Shown here piece by piece: positions 11,216-22,198 of a stretch of 64,000 nt of DNA (position 1 is the stretch's first letter; each line of letters starts with the position of its first letter). The stretch is from Zygaena filipendulae. Its lineage: Eukaryota; Arthropoda; Insecta; Lepidoptera; Zygaenidae. The stretch lies in the NCBI GenBank assembly GCA_907165275.2, contig OU015672.1, positions 602,501 to 666,500 of the forward strand. Reading direction: 5' to 3'. A program made the translations under genes and the position numbers. The notes below the pieces were generated by a model. The model had not been told where the DNA came from and ran no database searches. It saw only the letters and a program-made list of their open reading frames with translations.

Positions 11216-12233
11216 AGGCAAAAGGAAGTGATTCAGCGTAAGCGCTGGTTAACAATCACTCCCCTCTGGTGTAGAGGGCTCATGCAGTTCAGAACACAAA
11301 ACTGTTAAAATACCAACATTAAGAGGATTATAATAAACAACAGTAACAAAGAAATAAACTTTTTATATTAAATTTTTAAGTTTCTCATATAAGCGAATGT
11401 ATATTCTTCAACCCGAACTCACCCGAATTAAAACAAACGCAAACAAAAACAATAACAACGAACTCACACTGAGTAGAGTCAATCGCATTCGATAAAAACC
11501 AATATGGCGCATAACGCTTTTTCCGTCCGTGACGACTTTTGCGAATTGGCCATTAGGTAACTCCTTCCGCAAACCGCGTTAAGGAACTTAATACAAACAT
11601 ATAAACTGATGGGTAATGATCAAAATAACTTTATTGAAAAAAAAAATAAAAACAAAAATTCAAATGAATCACTTAACTTTATTTATCACGACATACATAC
11701 AAAATATTAGAGCGCAAAGTATCATTGAAATTGAAAACAAAAAAATTAAAAACTAGAAGAAAATGGTGGTAAATTCGGGGTTTCAAGGTTTTTTAAACGA
11801 AACGACCCTGAATGTTGACATAAGTTTTAATTTCTATCGCTTTATTTATACGCTTCATTTTTAACTAATAAACAATTATACAATGTAATAAAATGTTAAT
11901 TTTAAACACAGATTTTAGTCTACTTCTTCGTATCGAAATGAGACTTCGTATGTACTTCGTATCATAAGTTCAAACGACAAAACTATAAGTTTGGTAGCTT
12001 GCTGATGATAGATCGAAGAGGCGGATAGTGGAATTCTTCAGTGGCTATATGATGTTTTGATGAGTCGAATTGATTGGACTTGGTAACGAGGATGTGGTGA
12101 TAGGGCCAAGGAGGTTGATCTGTTCAGTGGCAACAAGGAAAAAAAAAGCTTTATAAGTATATTATATTTAGCGTCGTTGTGATTTGTAACTCGATGAAAC
12201 GAAAAACCGACAGTAAAAAGAGACAACCACATA
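11216..12233. other. AT-rich intergenic DNA
   Basis: Nothing coding or repeated was recognised. Short frames on the minus strand (about 12038-12232) have low-complexity composition and no domain. Confidence 0.5.
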
Positions 12234-12311
12234 CATCTATAGGATATAACGTGCTAGAGAATGAGATAGAAGTATCTATAGGATTTAACGTGCGAGAGGA
12301 TTAGATAAAAA
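12234..12311. repeat. Diverged direct repeat, about 40-bp unit, two copies
   Basis: 'tctataggatataacgtg' is followed one unit later by 'tctataggatttaacgtg', with similar bases between. Confidence 0.6.
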
Positions 12312-12438
12312 GTGTTAAGTTATAAACGTCAAAGCAAGGGGCGTTACTATTTTTGTCCTCTAAACTGTCACTGCCACACTTAACTCGTAAAATATTATCT
12401 GTTTTGGGATAAGCAAACCAATTCAGAAATTCTCTGTA

Positions 12439-12995
12439 TCCTACTAATATTATAAATGCGAAAGTTTGTTAAGTATGTATGGATGGATGGATGGATGGAT
12501 GGATGGATTGATGTTTGTTACTCTTTCACGCAAAAACTACTGGATGGATTTAAATGAAACTTTATAATAACATAGTTTATACATCAGATTAACACATAGG
12601 GTACTTTTTATCCCGGAATAGGGATGTTGACTACTGTTGAAAATCAAAATTCTAATTAGTCCGTCAGTTAGAAAATAAAAAAACAATAGACACGTATTTT
12701 TTGCTTTTTTAAATAAATTAAAATATACAGAGATAAAGCGCATTAAAGTTTAGGATGAGGAGGTTGTGACGTCACTAACCGCAAAACCGCCATAAAAACT
12801 GTCAGAATAGTGACGTCACGCGAAATTTCAACTCAATATATCGCCGTTATTTTTTGATTACGTAAAAAAGAAAAAATACGTGTCCAATATTTTTTAATAA
12901 TCTACAAGACGGACTAAAAAATAAAAATTAGTCAACATGCCCATTCCCACGGGAACTTTGAAATTAACGCGGGTGAAACCGCGGGGCACAACTAG
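12439..12995 (+). mobile_element. Lep1-type Helitron split by a MITE
   Basis: The 5' TC (12439-12440, after A) starts 'tcctactaatattataaatg'. A (GGAT)n microsatellite at about 12480-12508 lies at the usual microsatellite position. The left part runs to 12620, a MITE occupies 12621-12942, and the right part resumes at 12943 and ends with the hairpin and CTAG at 12992-12995, followed by T. Confidence 0.85.
12621..12942. mobile_element. MITE of the TGACGTCA-bearing family, nested copy
   Basis: The ends 'gggatgttgacta' and 'tagtcaacatgccc' are inverted repeats, continuing to 'agtccgtc' inward. It contains two perfect TGACGTCA palindromes. Insertion interrupts the Helitron sequence exactly between 'cccgga(at)' and '(at)tccc'. 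Other copies are at 22940, 39719, 40102, 41735, 45949, 46251 and 59854. Confidence 0.85.
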
Positions 12996-13046
12996 TTTAC
13001 AATGAATTATTATGCATATTATTAACATCTTTTTGAAATGGTGTTT

Positions 13047-13140
13047 AGGGTTTCCGTATTGAAAAAGAAAAAGGAACCCTATAGGATCATTTTGTTGTCC
13101 GTCCGTCCGTCTGTCGGTCAAGTCCCGTTTTACCAGGAAC
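13047..13140. repeat. Fragment of an interspersed 'ggaaccctataggatca' repeat
   Basis: A short inverted repeat (tagggtttccgta / aaggaacccta) is followed by 'ttgttgtccgtccgtccgtc'. As far as I recall this is a common lepidopteran interspersed motif. It is non-coding. Confidence 0.45.
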
Positions 13141-14285
13141 AAGTTGAGGTTTTAAAATGGACTTAATAGCGAACACTATACCTACTATGGATCTGCAATC
13201 CTGTGGAGCTATGAACTATCTCAACACAAAGATACGGCTCCATATTTTGACAAGGGAATCATAACCTATTAACACTAAAATACTAAATATTTTAGAGTTA
13301 AAAAGTAGTTTTGGTCTTTAACACTAAAACAACTTTTTAACAAACTACTTCTTATTTTGAGATTCAACCATAATTATGCTTTTCATGACCAGATTTATAC
13401 AACAAGTACGATTTTTTAATAAAAGTTTCACTTAAGGTGCGTGCACAAACAATTCAACGCACCGAGATTTTCTTGCTCGTCTCTCTATTTAAGATTTTAT
13501 TGAAAGTTTCGATATTTATCCAGTTCTAGCCCAGCTTGAATGTCGGTTTTACCTCAGAAACTCCTAGCCATCGTCACGACAGAATAACTGGTAAATTGCG
13601 TAAATGACCTTTACCGGAGGTTAAGCACGATTTTGCTGACAGACGCACCAAAAATATAGGTACAGGGCAGAAAGATGCGATGGGACAATGGAATAGCTTT
13701 CCCCTAAAACATAACTGAAAATTGTGTACTGCATTCGTAGGTTTTGGAAAAACGTAAAATCAGTGAGAAATTGTGTGCAAATGTTCCACCAGACTCATTT
13801 CCACCCCCTAAATGTGACATTTTGTGTACGTTAACAATACTTGTTGGTCTAATACGTTTTTGATCCTTTAATGAATCAGGATGAATGGCAATTTTAAATA
13901 AGTGCCTACAACCGGCCACGCTCGCTGTGGCTTTGTCTGTTATTAATTATTATTATGAGAGTAAACAGAAGTGTTGATTCGTTCCCGTGGGAACTTCGGG
14001 ATACGAATTATACCTGTTGTATAAACGCTCTTTGGTAAAAACGCAACGACCTGACAAAATTTCAAGTCAATTGATGGCTACTTTCCGAGTTTCGCGACCT
14101 ATACGGATGCTGTATTTATTTTATTTTTTAAATCGATCATATTCTTTAAGTTTCGAAAATATTACGTGAAGTCTGCAAGGGGAATGTTTTTAAGGAAAAG
14201 TCATAAATACGGTAGACCTAGACATCCTAACTCCCTCTCAAATATCTACTAGTTGATTAAAGTAATTAGTATGTACATTTTATAT
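13141..14285. other. AT-rich intergenic DNA
   Basis: No gene recognised. A 71-codon minus frame (13704-13919) has no domain or splice support. A Helitron scrap ('tcccgtgggaacttcggga') sits near 13982. Confidence 0.45.
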
Positions 14286-14286
14286 C

Positions 14287-14462
14287 CAGCTGCGTCCCGC
14301 CGCACTGCACCTGCAGCGTCACCGCACCGCGCCCGCAGCGTCGCCGCACCGTACCCGCAGCGTCGCCGCATCGCGCCCGCAGCGTCGCCGCACCGCGCCC
14401 GCAGCGTCGCCGCACCGCGCCCGCAGCTTCGCCGCACCGCGCCCGCAGCGTCGCCGCACCGT
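14287..14462. repeat. GC-rich minisatellite, 22-bp unit, about 8 copies
   Basis: The core 'gcagcgtcgccgcaccgcg' recurs every 22 bases. Because 22 is not a multiple of 3, all frames stay open in turn and the predicted peptides are artefacts. It is an isolated GC island in AT-rich DNA. Confidence 0.9.
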
Positions 14463-14632
14463 GTCGAATCGTCACAAATACGTACTTATAACTTCTTTCT
14501 ATCTATTCTCTAAATTGAAATATTGTGATTATAATTATAACAGCTAACAATAAAGATTTTAGCATAGTCGGCAGCTGCTAAGTCAGTTAAAACCAGCATG
14601 CTAAGCCCGAAAGCGACAGTTTTTGGCATTTT

Positions 14633-14935
14633 TAACCGACTTCCAAAAAGGAGGAGGTTAACTCCCAATTAGGTCCCATTGCTACCAAGTCGGGACCTGA
14701 TGATGAGATCTTGGAGAAATCGAGGGACCTCTTCAAAATTTATAGGCACACCTATAGCGATTTGGGTATTTTTTATAGTAAATCGTTCATTTGCTTTTGG
14801 AAAGCAAAATCTGGAGAATTGGAAAGCGAAGCGAGGGTTACGAACGTTACGATTTTATAAGGCTGTGAATGTAGCTGTAAGCTTAAGCGTTGTATATGTC
14901 AACCTATGTCACCGTGAAATTGTGAAAAACGTTAC
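14633..14935 (+). repeat. Interspersed repeat starting 'aaccgacttccaaaaagg'
   Basis: It shares long similarity with 25060-25490, 54318-54690 and 54713-55080 (marker 'gatctgatgatgggatctt'). It is non-coding, and its class is not certain from sequence alone. Confidence 0.7.
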
Positions 14936-15009
14936 ATCGTCATTGGTTAATCAGAATTAACAAAACTAACGGTTTTTACAATTTTACGGTGACATAGTAT
15001 ATAAGCTTA
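14878..15009. mobile_element. Small hairpin MITE (about 132 bp)
   Basis: The arms 'gtcaccgtgaaattgtgaaa' and 'ttacaattttacggtgac' are inverted repeats, extended outward by 'aagctta' / 'taagctt'. Confidence 0.6.
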
Positions 15010-15313
15010 TTGATGCTTCTTGTTGTTAAGTAGCTACTAAGTGACAATGTTTACCTGAGTCATTAGTCTAGGATCCTTTTGTTGAGATTTTTCGTTTTGG
15101 TGATAATTGTTTCAGTTTTTTTTTTCTTTTGTCAATATTGGTCCACGAAATTTTATATTCATAAATTGAATCGACTTCGGATACGATACGGTAACAAACC
15201 GTTCCTTTACACGTTAAGACATAATAAAAAAAAAGTTTTTTTCTTACGACAAAACGTCCTTTTGAATAGTTTCGCAAATAGAACTATGGAAGCTGTCGAA
15301 CGACGACTCTTTA

Positions 15314-15357
15314 GTCAACTCAGCCCGCTCCAAACTCATACCGCGGGCTGAGTTGAC
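15314..15357. repeat. Perfect 15-bp inverted repeat
   Basis: gtcaactcagcccgc (15314-15328) and its exact complement (15343-15357) are separated by 14 bases. A third, near-identical arm lies at about 15387, so this is probably a decayed inverted-repeat element rather than a terminator. Confidence 0.6.
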
Positions 15358-16305
15358 ACCAAATAATTAATTTTATTATTTCTTTGGCCAACTCAGCCCA
15401 CTTAAAAAAACAAACAATAATATATTGTGCTATTGTATACTCGTGAACAAAAACCATTTGGAAAAAAATTACACCATGGCTTGGTTATACTGATATATTA
15501 AAAATCAAAGTCGTTTGGTTAATAAAGAAAAAACCAAATCTCTAAACAAATATGCACTTAGACCTTCGTATAACTTTAAACTAAACTATTTATTTAATTT
15601 ATGGTATGCAAAAAATACCATTTGCAAGTATGTACCTACGTGAGGCTTGGTTTCCTTCACTGAATTCACACGAATCACGTAATTGACCCTAAAATAAACT
15701 CCACAAGGATAACCGAAGTGGGCCACTAGTTGAAAAATAAACACTAACAATTACATTATCATAATCCGACAAGTTTACCTTCTATTGCACTTTAGTGCAC
15801 GCAATACATTTGTGCGTATGGTTTGGAATCGTCCATTTCACGTGAGATCAGAGGGGGGGATGTTAAAAAAAACTACTACACAAGGGGGAGGATGAGTAAG
15901 CACGTGTATTTATTTTTCGTTGAACGCACAATTTCCAAACCAAACAGCGGCGCGTGACCTTGACGATCACGATGCATAATTTTTCCAAAATTAATGATTT
16001 TATAAAAGGTAGGTATTTGAAAAAATTTCAATATGGGTACTTTGTACTGTGTAATATAGGTACTTTGTAGGTACTTTGTATGTAGGTACTAAAATAATAC
16101 ACGTGATTTTGGGTATGAGGGAGGGGGACACTTTTGTTCGTGTATACTGTATAGGTATACAAATCCTAAAATGTATCAGTGGGATGAGTTGCCCGATTCA
16201 AAACATCGGACCGAGTTGACAAAAGAACCCAAACGACAGTGTACAACCTAAACGATGGAAAAGCAATAGCACAGATAATAATATTAGTCAGATAGATGTA
16301 CGTAC
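15358..16305. other. AT-rich intergenic DNA
   Basis: No gene or complete element was seen. 'gtaggtacttt' is repeated near 16050-16090. Confidence 0.45.
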
Positions 16306-16417
16306 CTTGAATAGCGAAGAACCGGTGGGCTGGCTCGACGGTGACCGACGCGCGACGCGACGGCGGCTTGCGGTGACCGGTGATGTGATGGCGGTGAGTG
16401 GTGACCGCCGCGCCGCC
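16306..16417 (-). other. GC-rich exon-like module, copy 1
   Basis: On the minus strand a 112-base GC-rich block is bounded by 'gtagtttcag' before it and GTACGTAC after it, matching splice acceptor and donor rules. It is rich in GGTCACC/GGTGACC and related to the modules at 20269, 20997 and 22024. Its function is unknown; it may be an untranslated or lncRNA exon, or a repeat. Confidence 0.4.
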
Positions 16418-16943
16418 CTGAAACTACGGTGGCAACACGAGTCGATATCATCTCGTCATCAAAACACATTTACACAAACACTATTCCATACTTTGATTAC
16501 CTACTGTTATAAGTTCGATGTGCAACGCGTACTACGAATCTCGAAAAAAATAGAAGGAAAAGAAATAGGAAAATAAATAGTAGTATTAAATCCACTTTTC
16601 GTCTTTTAAAAGATCGTTATAACGAGTTAGTGGTGGTAGTGCTATTCCACTAATCCTTCAATAAAATTTATTGAATCTGAAAAAAATTGTGATTCTTGAA
16701 ACAACAGCTGTTATAATGTCTGAAGCAAGGTGCGAGGATACATATCAACGGATATAATATAATATGTATCATGATATATATCCGATATATTATATCAAAT
16801 GCTTTTTTATTATAATATATTGTATACCTATCCTATCACTACATTTGGTTTAATAATTTTCACAATTTGTTTTAAAAAACTCCCAAATATTAAGTTTTTA
16901 TCCTTAAATGGCAACACATTGTGATTATATGTTTGATAGATTG

Positions 16944-17086
16944 ATTCCCGCGGGAATTTCGGGATAAAAGTACCCTATGTCACTCAAGATCACAAAGAAT
17001 TTTCAAAATCGGTTTAGTAGATCCTCGTACAACGCGAACGTCACAATTCACTAATTCACTAACGTTTGCTCTTTATAATATTTTAT
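16944..17086 (-). mobile_element. Lep1-type Helitron, 5' end fragment
   Basis: It carries the inner 'cgggataaaagtaccctatg' block and the 'gctctttataatatt' end. The CTAG end is missing. Confidence 0.65.
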
Positions 17087-17095
17087 CTATACTAA

Positions 17096-17310
17096 TATTA
17101 TGAAGAAGAAAGATTTGATTTTTTGTTTGTTTACTACTGAACCGATTTTAAAAACTCTTTCACGATTAGAAAGCTACGTTACCCTTGAGTACCATAGGCT
17201 ATATTGTAATTCGGAATTCCCGGAAATTCTGAAATTAGCGTGGGTGAAATTGTAATTCGGAATTCCCGGAAATTCCGAAATTAGCGCGGGTGAAACCGTT
17301 CGGGACAGTA
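17096..17310 (+). mobile_element. Lep1-type Helitron, 3' end decayed
   Basis: It starts TCTATACTAATATTATGAAG after an A. The end block with the hairpin ('gcgggtgaaaccg') is duplicated, and the terminal CTAG is mutated to CAGTA. Confidence 0.7.
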
Positions 17311-17315
17311 TTTAT

Positions 17316-17685
17316 CATGTAAAATGTTGCCAAGACGAGACCATATACCAGCACTTTCAAAAAGTTATCAGATCTTATGTAGAGCCAAGCTTCTAACTCT
17401 ACAAGGTCTAACTTCACAAACTCTACACCTTAGCCAAAATATGTGGCTTGGTCATTTCGCTACATTCACATGGGCCTAAGGTGAAAAATTGGTCCATTTT
17501 TCATTACTTTTCTGTTATATAATAATAGTTCTTTGTAGTAACGAAACGGCCAAGCCACATATTTTGGCTAAGGTGTAGAGTTTGTGAAGTTAGACCTTGT
17601 AGAGTTAGAAGCTTGGCTCTACATAAGATCTGATAACTTTTTGAAAGTGCTGGTATATGGTCTCGTCTTGGCAACATTTTACATG
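17316..17685. repeat. Inverted repeat, two 137-base arms
   Basis: The left arm 17316-17452 and right arm 17549-17685 are nearly perfect complements around a spacer of about 96 bases. A related but much less palindromic copy lies at about 42783-43069, so the hairpin belongs to a dispersed element. Sequence to about 17795 is also shared with 42680-42783. Confidence 0.85.
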
Positions 17686-18200
17686 AAAATATTTTTGTTG
17701 GGATTTCATTTATTTTTGTAAGTCAAAATTTCAGAAGTCTCATACAAACTTCCATCCCCTAATTTAAGGGGTTGAGAGATAAAAGTTACAATTTTTATAA
17801 TTTTTTTGTTGTTTGTTTACTAATACTAGCTTACATACCAAATTTCAGCTTTCTAGAACATTAGGAAGTACCCTAAGAATTTTGATGATCATCAGTGAGT
17901 CAGTGACGAAATCGGGGTTTTTTAGATATCAATAAAATCTAAAGGATGGGAGCTATGCAATTAAAACTTAATATGTTCAATAAGTCCGCTATTGACAATA
18001 TATCCCGAAAATTTTGTTGATCTAGCATAATCCAAACCCAAGTTATGAGGGTTCAAAAAAACGACGAAGCGCTTCGAGAAAAGGTAGGTAGTGCCCTTGC
18101 GCTTTGCTGGCTCGTCTTGGCGGGGGCACTACCGTGCCCCCAGATAGTAGAGACAAAATATGGTTCGAATTAACAACCTTCTTTTTACAGCTTAATGTGA

Positions 18201-18302
18201 CTAGCTGTTTTCCCCGCGGTTTCAACCTTGGTAATTTCGGACTTTAAGCGGGGATTCCGGATTACAATATAGCCTATGTGTTATTTTGATGTATAAGCTA
18301 TA
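18201..18302 (-). mobile_element. Lep1-type Helitron, 3' end fragment
   Basis: CTAG at 18201 is followed by 'ctgttttccccgcggtttc'. It is truncated where the next copy begins. Confidence 0.6.
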
Positions 18303-18455
18303 CTAGCTGTGCCCCGCGGTTTCACCCGCGTGAGTTTCGAAATTCCCGCTGGATTTTTTTTTCTATAATTAAAAGTAGCCTAAGCTACTCCTTGTAACAT
18401 CAGCTCCAGCCGTTTCAGAGATTGTCCAGAACAGACAAAAAAAAAAAAAAAACTA
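18303..18455 (-). mobile_element. Lep1-type Helitron, 'tagcctaag' variant
   Basis: It starts at CTAG (18303-18306) with an intact hairpin and has the 'aaaagtagcctaagctactc' interior. It ends in a poly-A-like run without a clear TC end. A separate 5' fragment of another copy (gcgtgaaagagtaacaaac) lies at about 18600-18670. Confidence 0.65.
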
Positions 18456-18822
18456 TGTTATTTTTTATTTAAGTATGTATGTATATACTTTTATATGCAT
18501 TCAGTGAAAATGCTTTTAATTTGGAATTAGAAACAGACACTTCAATTTTAATCATACGTATAGATTGTTGGATAGTTTCATTAAGATCCATTCAATATTT
18601 TTTGCGTGAAAGAGTAACAAACATACAAACATACATACATACAAACTTTCGCGTTTATAATATTATAGTACCTAAGGATTCATTTAGATCAAATGTTCAA
18701 GCTGAATCAGAACCGCTTCCTCATAAATCAAGGGTTAAAAAATTTAATATTATCAAGCTTGTTAAAAAAATACGTGTTAAGTTTAATTGAAGTTGGTTGA
18801 AAGAAAATAAATACATATATAA

Positions 18823-19029
18823 CTAGCTGTGCCCCGCGGTTTCACCCGCGGTAATTTCAGAGTTCCGGCAGGAATTCCGGGATAAAAAGTCCCCTATGTC
18901 CTTCTCTGTACCCCTGACAACGTGCATAACAAATTTCATCCAAATCCGTTCAGCCGTTTTTGCGTGATTGAGTAACAAACATCTAAACATCCAAACATTC
19001 ACACTTTCACATTTATAATATTAGTAGGA
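18823..19029 (-). mobile_element. Lep1-type Helitron, complete
   Basis: Both diagnostic ends are present: CTAG (18823) with the perfect hairpin stem CCGCGG on one side, and TCCTACTAATATTATAAATG at 19029 on the other. It is flanked by A and T, the usual Helitron A|T target. 207 bases, non-coding. It ends 13 bases from a candidate exon. Confidence 0.9.
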
Positions 19030-19042
19030 TTAAAATCTGTAC

Positions 19043-19110
19043 CTTCCGTAGCTTTGATCCTCTTATCACGGGCTGCACTCGCGATGTGGCGACCGGCGAT
19101 GACCCGAAGC
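19043..19110 (-). CDS. Candidate 68-base internal exon, gene unknown
   Basis: On the minus strand 'ttaattgcgcag' precedes a GC-rich block ending GGAAG, followed by a GT donor (gtacag). Two of three frames are open; one reads LRVIAGRHIASAARDKRIKA, which looks protein-like. The surroundings are AT-rich. I do not recognise the peptide. The exon-like modules at 20.3-22.2 kb and the GC island at 32.8 kb read in the same direction upstream of it, which suggests but does not prove one transcription unit. Confidence 0.35.
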
Positions 19111-19566
19111 CTGCGCAATTAAGCATTAACAAGAGTTGAATTCAACGTAGGTGCAATCACATGTAAGGATCAACGTATGAAGCCAGAAACATCTACATAT
19201 ACTATACCTAATTTTAGTAGTAGATTAAGCAGTATAGTATTCTATATTATCTGTGATTAAGCTTAGTCTGGAGCAACATATAGTCTTGTTTTATCGAAAT
19301 AGGACATAGAGGAAAAAAGTTATGATCAGTTAAAGACTTCAGCGCAATGCAATGGTCGAAAGCTTCGATATAATGTTGCATAACGAACATGATAAAACCT
19401 TTTTAGAGATATGCATTTTTTTCTTTTGAATTGATTTTTCGCAAGTGACAGTTTTAAGGCTTGGAGAGACCGATGATGTGATTATATTTTCTTTGAGACC
19501 AAAGAGTATATAACCACTACGTTTTGAAAACCTAACGTCATTACTGTCATTTCAAGGGTCGAAAAT

Positions 19567-19597
19567 TCACGCGGGTGAAACCGCGGGCACCAGCTAG
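19567..19597 (+). mobile_element. Lep1-type Helitron, 3' terminal fragment
   Basis: Only the hairpin 'gcgggtgaaaccgcggg' and the CTAG end remain. Confidence 0.6.
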
Positions 19598-19891
19598 TGA
19601 CATAATATGGCAGGAGACTTCCGTTTATACCTAACCGAAAAAGAAATTTTAGTCCTTTTGAAAAGAGGGGGCTAAAAGTTTGTGTACAAGTGCCCCTTCA
19701 GGTGCATTAGGTTCTATTCCCGATCCAGTCAGGTCGTTAGGTCCACTTCTCTGTACCTAGTATGTCCCATTAACTACATGTGCCTTCCCCGAAACTGTCA
19801 TCGTTTTGAAATTTATGACTCATTTTAAATATATATTTGGGGTCTAGTTTTCAGATAAAGAAAACGAGTATTTTAGAGATCAGCTAGTCTA

Positions 19892-20085
19892 TCTATACCT
19901 ACTAATATTATAAAGAGCAAAAGCTTGTGAGTTTGTGACCTTGTAGGGGTAATCTCTAGATTTACTGAACCGATTTTGAAAATTCTTTCACTCATAGGAA
20001 GCTAAAGTGATTTTAAGTGACATAGTGTACATTTTATCCCGGAATTCCCGCGGAAACTTCGAAATAAACCGCGGGGGTCAGCTAG
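19892..20085 (+). mobile_element. Lep1-type Helitron, complete 'aaagagc' variant
   Basis: TC start after A, interior 'ttctttcactcataggaagc', and CTAG end at 20082-20085 followed by T. A loose 'cagCTAG' just before the start may be the remnant 3' end of another copy joined head to tail. Confidence 0.85.
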
Positions 20086-20268
20086 TCACTTAATAACTCC
20101 ATAACATGCATATTCAAATGCCTTTAACCTTTAGATTGCCAACCCTCGCCGCGTCATAAATACCCCAACTGTAGCGACATTTGTGTTTTTCATGACATAA
20201 CTTTATTGACAAACACGTGATTCACGTTTTAGCGTATTAAAGTAAAAAAGTTTTAAAAAAGTACCTAC

Positions 20269-20373
20269 CAATGATTCCAGCTGCCGATGACCGCTCGCCG
20301 TGGCGCGGCGCGACGGCAGCTGACGGTGACCGGCGGATGTACGATATTATGATGATACATAATATGTACAACC
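20269..20373 (-). other. GC-rich exon-like module, copy 2
   Basis: On the minus strand, 'catagattttcag' before and GTAGGTAC after a 105-base block. About 500 bases of flank are related to the flank of copy 3, so the unit arose by tandem duplication. The reading frame is not conserved between copies. Confidence 0.4.
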
Positions 20374-20996
20374 CTGAAAATCTATGGTGGCAAACTTAGG
20401 TTACAAATAATTTTCTAAGTTCATAATTAACTTACGTTTGTCGTCTGTCAGTTGTCCGTTAAAAAATAATTTACAGACCATTTTTCCACCACATTCAGGT
20501 ACTTGTATTCGATTGAAATAATATTTGACTTTGCTCGGTGGCAACGCAACATCGAGTTAATCTGATGAAGAAGCCGGAAAATAGGAACTGAAACTCCCTG
20601 ACGGCAAATGACATAAGACAAACGAATTTGGGCTAGTTGTCCTTGCCATGCGAACTTCCCACAATTATTATTTTGGGTTCTATGATATAAATTCGCTTAG
20701 TTTAGAACCTATATCACCAACCCAACCCTTTCCTAATCACTGACGTTTCCATTGTTTACCCTATGGTAAAGATGTAGACTATACTCATGGCTTATATGAT
20801 TAGTATTTAGAATACCTACTGCTACTAGTGCGTTGAAAAAGCCCGGCTTACCTGTACCTACATTGATAAAATTATTACATGTACATTGATCAATCGTTTT
20901 TGAGTTTATCGCGAACAGAAAAACAAACAGACAGAAGCAGCGGAGGACTTTGTTTAATAATATTTAGTGATATCTTCAATTTAACTAGGTACCTAC

Positions 20997-21103
20997 CAAT
21001 GTTGCCAGCTCCCCCGTGACCGCTAGTCGTGTGGCAGCGCGGTCGCGGCTGGCGGCGATCGACGGTGACCGGCGAATGTACGATGATACGGGTACATAAC
21101 ACC
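20997..21103 (-). other. GC-rich exon-like module, copy 3
   Basis: 107 bases with the same 'catagattttcag' left boundary and 'cattg|GTAGGTAC' right boundary as copy 2. Confidence 0.4.
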
Positions 21104-21390
21104 CTGAAAATCTATGGTGGAAACCTTGGTTGTATAATGTGTAACGTTTGTTGCAGATCAGTTAGTTGTCCGTTCCAATTTAGGAAGATGAATTTGGGCT
21201 AGTTTTGTTGCCATAATATGTAACTTTCCATTATTCTACACCTATTTTGAGTTTAAATATACAAGTTCGTTTAGTTTAGACCCCAGGTTACCAAACCTTT
21301 CCTATTATTCTATTGCATCTATTCTATGGTTTCACCCTATGGTATAGTCTCTAGACTATAGAGTATAAATTATAAAATATTAGTCTAGAA

Positions 21391-21690
21391 GCTGTTCCCC
21401 GCGGTTTCACCCGCGTTTAGATCAAAGTCTCGTGGGAATTTCGGGACAAAAGTACCCTATGTTCTTCTCTGTACCCCTGAGGTATATGCAAAATTTAATA
21501 CTTACACTTTTTCCGACACTTCAAACAGTTGTTATATTTTAACCAATTTACACAAAATCTGGACAAATTATATAGGTACCTAATCCTTCCGCCTCATGAA
21601 TAAATCTATTGGTGAAAATCGCTTGAAAATTCATTCAGTAGTTTTTGGGTTTTCGCGAACAGACAAACACGGCGTAATACTTTGTTTTAT
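21391..21690 (-). mobile_element. Lep1-type Helitron, long 'cgcgaacag' variant
   Basis: The hairpin end 'ccccgcggtttcacccgcg' lies at about 21397, then the 'cattcagtagtttttggg' and 'cgcgaacagacaaac' blocks. The terminal CTAG is mutated (tctagaag). Confidence 0.65.
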
Positions 21691-22023
21691 AATATTTTGT
21701 GTTGTAGTGATGCACATACATTTAGAATATTACGTGTAATCTTGAAAAAAAAAAATTTACCAGCCACAGATCTCTTCAGTGTGTGTGTAGTGCGAGTCGC
21801 GCATTTGCGTCTCTCTCCATTAATTGAATAATAGGAGGAATTTTCAAGTTTTCTTAATGTATATTTTTTTGCAATTAATGGTTTTTTATTTTTTTCAAAA
21901 ATCACTTGTTTATCAAGTCAAAATGTTACTTTATTATATTTTCAATGAACCATTATTTCTGACACGGATGCAATTAAGATAAAACGTTGATATATTTAAT
22001 TATTTAACCATCCATGTACCTAC

Positions 22024-22198
22024 CAATGTTGGAACTTGGCATCTCCCTATGACCGCTCGTCGTGTGGCGGCGCGGTCGCAGATGGCGGTGGATGGCGGTG
22101 GTTGACGATGACCGGTGGTGACAGGCGGTGACCGGCGTTGGGTTGGTTGATGAAGACCGGTGGTGACGGGCGGATGTACAATGACAAATAATACAACC
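22024..22198 (-). other. GC-rich exon-like module, copy 4 (expanded)
   Basis: Same boundaries as copies 2 and 3 but 175 bases, because of inner amplification of 'ggtgac' and 'gatggcggtgg'-type blocks. Plus-strand motifs ggtgaccgg and ggtggtgac recur. Confidence 0.4.

Noticed and set aside
14249..14513. Alanine/arginine-rich frames on both strands
   Set aside because: They come from the 22-bp GC minisatellite; because 22 is not divisible by 3, every frame is open.
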